A DNA stretch of 64,000 nt, from the NCBI GenBank assembly GCA_028551475.1, contig CM052357.1, forward strand, positions 9,471,931-9,535,930, written 5' to 3'. Under the pieces are notes generated by a model. It worked only from the letters and a program-made list of their open reading frames with translations, searched no databases and was not told the origin of the DNA. A program made the translations under genes and the position numbers. This DNA is from Casuarina equisetifolia. Its lineage: Eukaryota; Streptophyta; Magnoliopsida; Fagales; Casuarinaceae. Shown one piece after another: positions 1 to 12,200 of the stretch; the stretch's first letter is position 1, and every line of letters begins with the position of its first letter.

Positions 1-34
1 AGTCAAGTCCTAACATTTGGGGGTGGGTAAGGTA

Positions 35-3000
35 ATGTCGCAATATTCGGCCGGATTAGACGAGATGACAAAGAGGGAGGATTCGTCTGCGAGAGATGGA
101 AGGCTCGATAATTTATCTAGAATTATCGCAGATAATTCGCTGGAGAAGAGATCTAGGGTTGATACGATGCGGGGGGAAAAGGAAGACCTTCCGAAAAGCG
201 GATCAGTTCGATCAATAGACGTGTGAGTTTCCGAATGCTGTTTAGATTGATCTGATATTAAGAGTGAAGATAATCATTGATATCGGACTTTTTTATGTGA
301 TGCCGTGGTAATTACGACTCATCCCAAAAGGCTCTAAAGCTTTCACGAAGTACTATTTTGCTGTAACTCGAATTTTCCCTTAGGTGTCTTACACTTCAAA
401 ATTAAGAATGCACTGGATACTTCCGGTGTTGAAGGAATTCTTAGACTTACTTGGATGGGTGTCTTTAAGATTTGATACTATTTGCTTTTTGGACCGTAAG
501 GATGCCTCACTTAAAAGGGTTGTTATGTTATTACGGACACAACACTTTGACATAAGGCACCTTATTGCGGTTTTGAAATTCAGGGGATTTGGATTTGCTT
601 TAATGACTTGTTGTTTGTGAGGTAAGATTGCTTTCAAAAATAGAATCAATCATTTATTGATGGATGTAAGAGTTGCATCACATTGCTTTTTGTTTGAGTG
701 ATCAACAAGAAGGTTATCTTGTAAATGAAAATGCATTTTTACTTACCTAGGTGGGTTCATTGTTTTTTACTATTGATTTAATATGAATGTAAGCTTTTAG
801 AATGATTGTAAAATGTCTGTGTATAATTGGTATACGGTATTGAAAAAAAAAAAAAGACGCAGAATATTATTGGGAGTTTTACTTCTGACTGATAGAGAAC
901 TCTTGTAAATGTGGCGAGTGTGCTGAAGGAAATTAGACATTTTGATAGTATATGTTGACTATTTGGATATTAGTGGGTGCAAATCTCAAATGTTCGCTCT
1001 TGTTATTTGTTATGCATTTTGTTTTATATATTTAACTCGTAGACATGGTCATTGTGGTGAAAGAATTTAGACATTTTGATCAGCCTGATGGAACGGCAGC
1101 TGAATTGGAAGCGTAAGCCTGACACAGAGAGTTGGCAAAAAGGCTCCATCCTGGGACGTGGGTCGTATGGATCATCGTACATGGCAATGGACGTGTAAGT
1201 TTCTGAATGCTATATGATTTTACTTTTAAAATTTTAACCTCCTAACTGAATGCTGCCTTATTGCATTTGGGGTTTCATTTAAGCACTATTGCACCCAATC
1301 TGGGCCACAATCGATGCATAATCCCATTAGGTGGAAATTCCAAAAGGGGAAAGTCGCCCCATTACAAAACTTTGGGTGATGGGGGGAGAAAGAAAAAAAA
1401 GAAAGAAAAAAAATTAGAAAAGGAAGAAATAGACCCTACTTGGCTACTGTGCTATTCTCATGTTGCTATAAGATTGTGTCGCCTCCCTCCTTCCCCTTAA
1501 TTCCCATGGCCTTTAGAGAGGCAGATTGAGAGAAGATCGATTTGCTGCTGCTTTGCAACTTTATAAATTCCTAGATCTGCTTTGTTATTTATGTGCAACA
1601 TCACATTGGGTTGAGCCATATATGTTTCCGAAAGTCAATTCAGGGGCATTTAGTGTTAAAAAATTTTTGTTTCAGTTATTTAATGAGTTACGGTCAATTG
1701 TATAATGGGAGGCAAAGTTGTTATGTTTTTCATTCCTTGCAAGTTAACGCTGTCTTGGTAATTCAATAGGCTGTGGAACTTTGTAGGAGTTTATAAGTTA
1801 CTTGGATTTATTATGTGTGAGAGTAAATTCATCGAGAGTAGAAGACGCCCATTTGATTTTGGTGGCCAAAGGAACCAAAATACTATCTTCCACTCTTCGA
1901 TTGTATTTTTGTTTCATATAATTTTGACTTTTGTCAGAGAATGATTGCTTTTTTGGTTTTCTTGTGGAGACCGTGGTTTTAGTTGAAACCAACATGAGGT
2001 TAAAATTTACTAGCTGATGCTAATGTCTTTATATTAGGAGATATAAATAAGGAATTATTCTTTTGCACCGCTGTATTATTTATACTTGCAATTTGTTGTT
2101 AACTTTTCCTACTTGCTCTGCAGTAAGGGAGTCTACTTTGCAGTTAAGGAAGTTTCGCTGCTTGGTGAAGGAAGTCAAGGAGAGCTAAGTATTGATCAGC
2201 TTGAGCAGGTGGGATAGGGTTGTACTTTATGCTGTTATAGTAATTTGGTTTTGAGTAGTGATGTGGGAACTTGACCTTACGTTGGTGGGGTGGGGTGGGG
2301 TGGGGAGGGGAAGTTTACTTTTCCACTTTGCCTTTTCTGCCTAGATTGTATTATCTCATTCCACGCTTCATTTTTCAGGAGATTGATCTGTTAAGTAAGT
2401 TCGAACATGAAAACATAGTTCAATATTACGGCACAAAAAAGGTACCCTTATGTTTTCTAAAAAGAAAGATGAAAATCTTTTCATGTTGTTTTTGAGTGCT
2501 GAATTTAGACTTCTTGATATCGAAGATGCTATTACAATTCATAGGAAGTGATTATGCATGTCAAAGTAATTAGTCAAAGTTTAAATTGCTCATGGTCATG
2601 TCTTGATATTTGGGCTAATTCTTCTTGTGAATTGTTTTGCACCTTGTGGTGTGACACTTACGACCAGCAAAGAGTGACGTCTCATGCACTTATAGTTGTT
2701 GTATGACTTGATTATCCTTGTGCTTCTATCCACAAACATTAAAATTCTTATTGTATAAGGATGATCTATTGCATCTCCTAGCACTCCGCTTTAAGGGATT
2801 CTACTCTATTACAGTTTCTTGTTTTATATAAATTCTCCAATTAATCAAGTGTATCTTGTTTTGGTGATGTTGGGTGCAGGATGAAAAAAACCTATATATC
2901 CTTCGTGAGCTAGTTAGACCAGGCCCCATCTTAAAGATTTTTCTAGAATTTGATATTCAAGAATTTGAAGTCCCCAGATATACAAGACAGATTCTACGTG

Positions 3001-4634
3001 GTCTAGAGTATCTCCATGACAAAAAAGTGGTTCACAGGTGATACCTGCGTTCTCTTTTGTCATTATGTATGTGATCTAGAGGTTATTTACTTATCTTGCT
3101 TTTCTCTAGTTTTGAAAATTGTCGTTGCTTGGTATGTTTTTCTTATAGTCTTTGTTATCTTAGCCTTTGCAAGCTATGTCATCAGTGAGTTTTCCCTTGC
3201 TCACAACAAAAGGATTTCAATTCTTTTTTGGTGAGAAGGGATTGGAGGGAGGGAAGGGGGAGGGATGTGGAGATGGTATGTTATTTGCAGGATGGCTATG
3301 CTTCATGCTTTATTTTCTTAGTTGCTCTGATGGCTTTGCTAATGAAGGCCTTTTATTATGTGTCTCCTTTTAATGGAATCACATTGTTGAAAGAAAGTAT
3401 AATATTCTTAAAAATTTTCTAAAAAATGGTTGTATGAAATTGATAGAGTTGTATTGTTTTGATTCAGAATTCCACCACCCTAAATCTCGGTTCCCTAATA
3501 CAAAAAGAGCTAAAACAAACAAAAAAAATGCTAAAGAAGACCTAAAATAGAAATGATATATGAGAAGAGTTAAGAGCCTTCACCACAATCCTTTTTGAAG
3601 CAACAGTTATTGTGTCATTTTCTTTTATGTTCTTTTTTCTTAGCTTTTTCTTCGGCTCTGGAAGAATACTTAAGCAACTATGTTCTTTCCCCTTTCTCCT
3701 AAGAGAAATCCAACTTTTATTTCTTTTATTTTTGGCAAAGAAAAAAAAAAGGAAAAGAAAAAATCTTTACAATCCATGTCCAGAAGATCTAGAAATTAAT
3801 TCTAATAAGCCTATTAGCGCTAAGAACTATAGTGGTTCATATCACGAAGAGCATGGAGATCTTGAATTATGGTTCATATTAAAATCAATGTCTTAGCTCT
3901 CTCTTTCCTATATTGAAGGAATATCAAATGCGCGAACATATTGGTCAATGTGGATGGTATTGTGAAGATTGCAGACTTTGGGTGGGAAAAGGTTTTTATT
4001 CCCTTCTTCCTATATGATTTTTTTCTCCTCTTAAATAAGTTTGTTTGGCTGTCTATTTCCTTCCCTAACGTTGGTGGTCGTATCCTCTTTTAGGCTACCA
4101 AATCCGTCAGGGGACTGTACGCTGGGCGGCCCCTGAGGTTTGTCTTTCTCCTTCCATATTAAATCTAATAATCTAACAGATGAATCCATTAGCATTGAAT
4201 GCATTTCATGTCAAGTTTCGGATATTAGAGAAAACGTGGTCTAAATGTTGACATATTCAAGCATCTATCAGGCGATGGAATTATTAATTTTGCACGTGCA
4301 ATGGACTTAATACATACTGCAGTTGCTTGCCATGGGCTCTGGCTCCTTGCATAGGAAAAACCTCTTTGGATGGCACGTTATCTCTTCCTTCCCAAGCTCT
4401 GATTCAGCTGTTTGCTGGAGTAAAAAATTTTCGTCGCAAAGTTCACCAGTTACATATATCTCTAATATATGCAACTGGATTTTGCAAATGGCAAAATCCG
4501 ATTCACGTAGTTGATTCTTAGTGCTTGGCTAGGGCGTTGTTAGGTTACCTTTGATTTCACAAGGCATGCTGCATGATTATTTTGATTTGTTTTTTGGTTT
4601 TCACAACTGAACTTAACTTTTCCGTCAAGTTGTG

Positions 4635-4671
<37 letters not shown>

Positions 4672-6040
4672 GTATCGAAGTCTAGAATACTTTGGCAAAA
4701 TGTCGAACTTTGAAGGAGTGGCCCTTTTTTTCTTCTTCCCCCTTAGCTGGAATGTTTCATATTAATGGTTAGATCGTCTAAGGCTACTTTTCTCCTTCCC
4801 TCCTTCCCTCTTTTTGTTTGGTGGTTGGGCGAGGGGTCCATTTTGATATAGTTGGATATATTTTCTCGTTTTCAAAGAATTGAACTTACAAAATGGTACT
4901 GAGTTAAAAAATTTCCCATTTGTTGTTTGGGAGGCTGCATTTGACTATACGAAAGCATATTATGTCTAGTGAATTCTGTCTAGGTTTTTTGATTATGAAT
5001 CTACACACGTACAGGTTGTGAAGAGGGAACCGTACGGGCTTCCAGCTGATATATGGAGCCTTGGATGCACTATATTGGAGATGCTGACTCGTCAGCTTCC
5101 ATACTCGGATTGGGGGGAGGTGTGTGCCATATTTTTCTTCTTACTTTGATGTTTATCGTTTCAATAACTTTGATAACCTTTGTAAGGCATGACTTTTTCT
5201 TCTGCTATTGTGATTCTACTTCTTGAGTACCTTTGGGAAAGGTTTATTGTGTTTCAAACATGCGGTATTAGAAGGTTCATTTTTCCTTTTTAGAATGCAA
5301 AACCCGAGTGGAACCTATAAGATATATTTTAGACATGCTTAAATGCAATTTTATTTGTTGCACGACTGTTTGATTTGGTGTTAAAAGTATCCTTGATTGC
5401 AACTTGGCAGCGGCAGGTGTTGTCTAAAATCTTGGGTGGCATACCACCTCTTATTCCTAATTATGTCTCAAACGATGCAAGGGATTTTATCTGTCAGTGC
5501 CTACAAGCAGAGGCCCATGATCGTCCTACTGCAACTCAGCTCTTGGACCATCCATTTTTAACGAGGTAAATTTCAACATCCTTAGGCGTGGCATCCACTC
5601 ATCATCTTAGGTTGAAAATTCTCGCCTTCACTAAATCCACAAACATATTGAGATGAAAGTTATTATTTGTTTTCCATCCTCGTTTTGCATGTTGTTGGAA
5701 CCTAGATATGTTGCAGTTCGTTCGTATCAACCAAACGTTGTCATGGTGTCCCTTGTCACAGCATGGGAATTTTCTTCGTAATGGAAGAAATGAGAAGCCC
5801 TGAAGAGAGCTGAAACGTTTTTCTTTGCCCTTTATGTATAATTGAATTTTCACCTGATGTTAGTTAATCAACACAACTTTCCTAATATCTCCATCCATGA
5901 ACTTGAATATAAGTTTCACATTCTGGGTAACTTCAAATTTCTTGATTCATCTTGCACTACTCTTATTGTTTTTAGTCACTGATACAAATACCTTTGCTCT
6001 TAATTTCAGAACCATGGTTAGCGCAGCAATGGATCTATAA
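35..6040 (+). pseudogene. MEKK1-like MAP kinase kinase kinase, decayed catalytic domain
   Basis: Kinase exons read at 1084-1194, 2124-2208, 2379-2441, 2880-3037, 3919-3991, 4094-4137, 5015-5119, 5411-5565 and 6010-6040, with a possible upstream exon at 35-222. All have canonical splice sites. The product resembles plant MEKK1-type MAPKKKs, which start MAPK cascades in stress and immune signalling: glycine loop GRGSYGSSY, FAVKEVSLL with the ATP-binding Lys, the stretch FEHENIVQYYGT, YTRQILRGLEYLHD, ADIWSLGC and a C-terminal lobe ending at TAA 6038-6040. Several invariant positions are altered. The catalytic-loop HRD reads HRN across the 3037/3919 junction, DFGL is DFGW, and the activation-segment exon is 44 nt between two phase-0 boundaries. 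About 60 nt is expected there, so the frame breaks before the GT..W.APE motif. The long N-terminal regulatory region usual in MEKK1 is absent or lies outside the window. I infer a pseudogene or a catalytically dead relic. An unusual splice choice that restores frame cannot be excluded. Confidence -1.
4640..4669. repeat. (AT)n microsatellite
   Basis: About 15 consecutive AT units in the MAPKKK-like intron between the exons at 4094-4137 and 5015-5119. Confidence -1.
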
Positions 6041-8990
6041 GACAAAAACACAGGAGGTTGCAGGTTTGAAATTATTTTGTTGTGGAACAAGAAAAAATGA
6101 CTTCTTTGCTGTAGAGTTTAAGTAAGATGTTGGTAAGCTTTTTTTATTTTTCGTTGAAGTTATATTTTGGGGACCTTTTGTTTCGGGACCTGCACGGCAA
6201 AGATGTAATCTGGAGTTTTCCTGCCGCAAATGAGATGCTTCTATGCGTAATATGCTAAAGAAGGAACATTTAATTTTATAAACGAAACAAATGGATGTGA
6301 AACTTTCTTTTTATTCAAAGACAATACTTAATAATCACATTTTTCTATTGATCATTTTCCCAACACTTCCGTATAGAATAAATCTTTAGGACCATTTATG
6401 TAAAAGTTAAAACTATAAAAAGAATGATATGAAGAGTGAAGAAGAATATCTAATTTATTGTATTTCTATTTTGTCTACCTAAAGAGAACTATTATGTTCT
6501 CCTTAATATGGATTTTGATTATGTCAATAAGAAACGGAGGACGAATAAGAAGAGTTTGAGATCACATGAGTAATGGGGAGCTGCAAATGGAAGAATCGGA
6601 GCTTAATTTGCCAAAAAGATAAGGTTGTTGGAACTTTTGAAGGAAATAAATTAAACGAGAGTGACAGGCTTGGATTCTATCTCGAAAGATTGGCTTAATG
6701 GGAGGAATAGTTAGAATTTTTGAGGGCCCATCGGCTAGTCCGAAAGGCCTGTCAACATTGAGTTGGACGATGAATTGGTCCAAATCAACCTCAGTGAGCT
6801 GTCCAAGAAAAATATTAAGAGCCTAGGATCAAACCCAAAACAATTCTTTCAATTTGATTATTTGTAATAAATGAAATTGTATCTTTAAATAGTTTTATTT
6901 CGAGGAAGTGATATTTAAGTAAAACAATGACAAAGAAAAAGAAACTCAAGTACGTGCGGTACCTCATTTAATGATTGGCCATATTTAATGCAACCAAAGT
7001 TAGTTAAGTAGCTCGATGAATTCAATTCATTATTACCACTTGATAATGGATATTCTTTAGAGCCGTGTACAACATTGTGCGAAGTTGTTTAAAACAAAAA
7101 ACAAGTGGAAGCGTAACTTCTTGTAACGGGTGTGCCCCGACACCCAACACCAACGTTGCCGTGATTCCCCGTGACGGCGCGCGGACTTCATAACTCGATC
7201 CAGCGAGGCGTGCATTGGCTTTCCGATTACAAAAGGATTCCAACCCAGGGATCGCACCACTCGGACCCCTTTCTGATTTGGCAAGATCATGTCCCCGGAA
7301 GCACCTGTGAGATTCTCTGGTTTAGAAACTAGGTGGGTTACTAAAATACATACCATCCGATCCAAATATCCTGAAATTATCTTACATCCGTACAATATCA
7401 TCTTTTGTAAAGAATGATAGAAGATTTTCTTATAAATGATAGATAAGTCTTATATGGGAACATTCAAACTAATAATATCACTCGTATAAGATCATCACTT
7501 ATAAAACTATAGGCTTATCATTTCACTTTTAATGTAGAATAATATTCACTTTTAATAGTTTTTATATTTTAATATTTATTAATATAATTTATTTTTTTAT
7601 TAAAAAAGTGAAATTCAAATAAGAACATTTATGCTATAAAAGATAAAAGAATTGAGTAACATCCAAATTGAAACACTTAAATTAAAATTATATTTTTAAA
7701 ACCAAAACCAACAATCAATATTGTTTTATTTAATTAAAATCATGTTCTTTTAAAAAGAATAAATCCTAATAAACTTGATTAACTTGACTTAACTAATTTT
7801 GTGTCAGACATATGAGCTAGACCCGTAACATATCCATATTTGTGGACTTGTGATGGAGCTAACAAACATGAAGGTCCTTTATAGCCTATAGTTAGGCAGC
7901 GCCCACTGAGTGCATGTGACTTGACAACTTGTAATTTGTTGCCGTTTTAAAGCCGCCTTAACTGAGCGTCAGTACTGCGGCCTTATTTTCCTAATTGTCA
8001 TGTCGAGCGTTTTGGCGGCCCAGCGCTGGCCTTTGTCTACTCCCTATTATTTGATTCTCATCAACTTTCCATACGCGTTTCTCCTTTTTCTGCTTCGACG
8101 GGGACGTATTGTCGTATTCCTAAGCCTTTTACCCAACAAAGCGTACATCAATAAATCGAAGTACTTTCTCATAACCCCGGAAATTAAAACTCTAAATGTT
8201 TTATGGTATGTCATTTTCCTTGTAACCGTTTGTTATTAGAAAACTCGAACCCTTTTTCCTTCAATTCTCTTTTTTTAAGTCTACATCGTTATAGAACGAA
8301 CATTAGACTAAGATGTCGTGGTGTGTGACAGAAGCAATTGAACCTGTCATGCTCAATTCGTTTTTCCGAGGTGGAGTCTCGGATCGGGTGATAATTTCAA
8401 GCTTCCACTTGGGTTGGTTGAAAGTAGTTTTATAAGGTAGGAAAATCATTCGAACGTGACCCACATCGGAGTAACATAAATACTTATTCTTTTTTGAACT
8501 CCCTCTTCACGTAACCGTAACGTGAAAAAACCCTTTTGACTCTTACCCTTTTCTTCTCCATCACTAAACTGTTAAGGGTCGGACTAATTTTGCATTAAAC
8601 TCACATATACACTTCAATCGATGATTCTTTCTAAATAGATCATAATCCGAGGAGGGAAATGCTATAAGGAGTAACATTTAAGCAAGAACCCTTTTGGGTT
8701 GGTCTTAACAGGTTTATCCAGTTGTTATTTACGTTATGGAAGTGAAAAGTAACCCCAGTTGTGCTATAAACGCAGTGCCATTAAAGTTTAGGGGAGCATC
8801 ACCAGTTCCCACGATATTCTTTACCTTTCCTTTAGTGCGCATTTAGTGCGCAGGAACTTCATAAAAAAAGGGAAAGGACATCGGTAAATAGAAAGCAAAA
8901 CACTGAGTTTTGGAATAAGAAAATATAAAATTGAAAACAGATAAACCACCACTATCTCGTAACTAAAAAGTCCAGGCTAGTCATTTGCAG
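6041..8990. other. Gene-poor intergenic stretch
   Basis: No supportable gene. Mostly AT-rich, with long A/T stretches around 7400-7780. A GC-richer island at about 7100-7330 stands out and is reported separately. At 6560-6790 the minus strand stays open for about 70 codons but resembles nothing I recognise. Around 8310-8500 the sequence has the flavour of LTR-derived DNA (a phrase like cccacatcggagtaacataa), but no paired repeat was found. Confidence -1.
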
Positions 8991-8999
8991 CACAAGCTA

Positions 9000-9060
9000 C
9001 TGCACTGTCTATCGCTCTTACTTTCTCTCTCTCTCTTGCTCTCTAGAATCCTAAATTACT
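9000..9060 (+). promoter_or_regulatory. Pyrimidine-rich leader upstream of the DUF7036-type gene
   Basis: A CT-rich stretch (9018-9044), typical of plant 5' leaders, lies about 200 nt upstream of the chosen ATG. An A/T-rich box reading aaaatataaaa lies near 8920. Exact transcription start cannot be read from sequence. Confidence -1.
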
Positions 9061-9253
9061 TATTCAAAAATTTGGAAAACAAGGAGTAGAAACGCGACCA
9101 TTAGCCATCAACGCGAGCTCTGTGTTTTTGGCAATCTGTGTACTTCGATTTGTGGCAAAAGAATCTAGAATGGATGTATACGAGGCCGACCCAGTTGAGA
9201 GATTGGGGCATGGAACAAGACCCACTTGAGAAAGCTGCATTGCGGTGGTGCCA

Positions 9254-12200
9254 ATGGGAAAGGCACTGGAAGAGCAGGCGTTGCAAGCCAGTGAGGGGGC
9301 CGAGTCGTCGGACCAGAGTGCACAGGCGCGATGGGGTCGCGGTGGTGGCTGTGGACACTGTGGCTTGGGGTGGTGTTGTGGTGGGGTTCGGAGGCTCATT
9401 GGGCTCAGATGCCTCTTGGTCCTCCTGCTCTCTGCAGCTGTCTTCCTCTCCGCCATCTTTTGGCTGCCCCCGTTTCTTCAGTTCGCAGATCAGGGGAGTC
9501 TGGATCTCGATTCAAAGTTCAAAGGTAGGTTTTTCTTCTTTTTCTTTTATTTAATTTTTCTGGCTATTGGGTTTGCTTTTTTTAACTTTGTGGTTTGCGC
9601 ATTGCAGCATCGAATCATTCGGTGTAGATCTAGATTTGTTTATGGGATGGGTTATATATGTTTGGCTTTGTTGGGTTTGGATGGTGGGTTGGTCGTGACT
9701 TTCTGTTTGGTTGCTGAGAAGATGTGGGGAAGGAATTAGTAAGATTTATTGGTTGCGTTCCATCTTAAATTTGTTACTCGGTTTGGGGTTTTAAAATTTG
9801 TTTTCGGGTGGTTGTCGTCGGTGGCCGTTTGCTGTTTCTATACTGTGAAGATGGAGCAAGATGAGGAAGTAAATGGAGCTTTTTGATTATGTTTTGGAGT
9901 TTTAATAGTTTAGGATTCTAGTCTTGGTTCTTTTCCTGCGTTTTCGGCAAATTGCGATCAGAGGAAAAAAAAAAAAAGGGGGGGGGGGGATCCTGTATCT
10001 TGTTCGAGTTTAAGGAAGTTAATTGTTCCTTTCTATTCTTAGTGTGCGGATTTATCAGGACAGAGGCTGGGTTTCAGGAATTGGCTATGGATACTAAATA
10101 TAGGGGGGCGAGATTTTTGTGTTTTATTTTGAGGTGATATTTATGTTCGATGTCGAGTATCATTAATATATGTATATGTATTTATATGTATTAGTCTTCA
10201 TTTTGAGAACACAAGCATTTTTCCCTTGTGTTTTGAACGGAGAAGTTATTGATACCCATATCAATTCATCTTCTTTGGATAATTGGTTAATCTGGCACCA
10301 TCTGGCTACCTGGCTTTTTCCGTCATTCCTGTAATATGAGGTGTCAAATGGGCGTTTTATAATTCTCTAATATACAGTTCTCTGATTTTCTTGGAAAGTT
10401 ACTGCTAATGGAAATCTTTCTTGTCGTTTATTGCGTGTTTTATATATTTTGGAATTTATGGAGCTGCTGTTTCAATGAGGTCTTATTGAGATTTGAGTCA
10501 GCGAACTGTACTTCCAAATTGGTTGGGTTACACATATAACAGATATTTTCAGCACTTGAGAAGGAGCTTCTGGTTTTGTTCTTTGGTTGTTCATATTCCC
10601 CCAATAGAGGGAGGACGCTATTGATTGTCTTAGTCATTTCTTAGATGCTCTATGAGAACCATGATCTAGAATCTCCTCAGAGAGAGTAATCTGGTTATTG
10701 GCTTTCTGTGTTTGGTTGATGATCAAACAGTATAGATGCTTTTTGCTGATGTTGTGCTTAATCTAGAATCACTTTTTAGTGAATAATCTGCTTATTGGCT
10801 TTCTGACTTTGGCTGCTTTTCAAATAGTGTAGATGTTTTTTACTGATATTATGTTGACTTTGTTATTTATGAAATTATTACCTTCCTCAGGAGACACTCT
10901 CATAACAGTATGCCTCTTTGCTAAATTGTGGAGAACAATTAACTTGTTGTCTTGCATGGGTGGAAATGAAGCACCTATATGAATGGACAGATAATTGAGT
11001 CCAGGTCTTCAATTGAGCTGAGTTCGGCTGAATAGTTAGTAGCAATAACATTTGTGTTTTTGCTAAATAGTACCTCTAATTGTAAACAATGAGGGATTGG
11101 TTAACATGTTGTTTCTTATTGTTTGTGGATAAACCAACTTAAAAGACAGTTTGGGACTGTATTGCTTCAATTTGTTTTTATTAAGATGAAAGTGTAGGTT
11201 CTTACTTTGGGCAAAAGAGAAAGAAGGAGTGCATATTGGATGCTGTAGCATCAGAATATGCTTTTTTTGGTCGCTGGTGCATCATGGTGATAATTTATAA
11301 TTTTGCCTTTTGGTAGTGGCTTGAAACTTAACCTCTGCATCTCAGATCAATCTGCATGTGGTTCCAAGATATTGGTATTGGGTAATGCTGGACAGACATT
11401 TCATGTACCATCCGTTTGCTTATGTGGATTCACATAAACAAGATCAATGCTACGTCATTGTCAAATAGAAAGTGTCTGAAGCAGTGGAAAAACATCTAAA
11501 TGTCCCTGCAACACTACCTTGATAGTGTGATCGTGTGCTTCACTTCAAGTGTACTGTTTGGTTTTTTCATCCGTTACAATACCAGTTGGATTTTATTTTC
11601 CTGTTAGTTCCTGTAGATCATCTCATGGGTTGGGATCGCCAATCCCAGGCTGAATCTTTTATGTTGTAGATGATATGAGTTTGAGATGATTTTTTTGCTG
11701 TGAAACTAGTCAGATTTTTGTTATATTATATAGTTACATTTGTGTGTGTTTTTTTTTTTTTTTTGGTCAGATCATGATATAGTAGCAAGCTTCAATCTTA
11801 AAAAGCCAGTTTCTTTCCTGGAAGACAATTTGTTGCAGCTTCAGGAGGACATATTTACCTCGTTTGATTTTGCCTCCATCAAGGTTTTACTCTTTTCATT
11901 TATTTTCTTTTATTACATATTTTTATTGCTGTATTTTGATTTAATCATTTGTTGAACCAGGTGGTTATCTTGCCTCTAGAACCCTTGGCTGGATCAAATA
12001 CAACAAAGGTTGTGTTTGGAATCGATCCTGATGCAAAAAATTCAAAAGTACCCCAAACAGTGGAAAGTTTGATTAGGGATGCTTGTGTTTCTCTGGTTGT
12101 ACAGCAATTCCATCTTCACCTGACCACATCCTTGTTTGGGGAACCAACCCTTTTTGAGGTGCTGAAATTCCCAGGAGGAATTACTATTAGCCCTCCTCAG

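Noticed and set aside
5386-5410. gtatccttgat as a second U12 intron donor
   Set aside because: It lies only about 25 nt before a normal acceptor of the MAPKKK-like gene, so it cannot be that intron's donor.
7057-7401. 114-codon minus-strand frame
   Set aside because: Not called as a gene: no start context, no recognised motif, isolated in an AT-rich region. Kept only as a GC-island finding.
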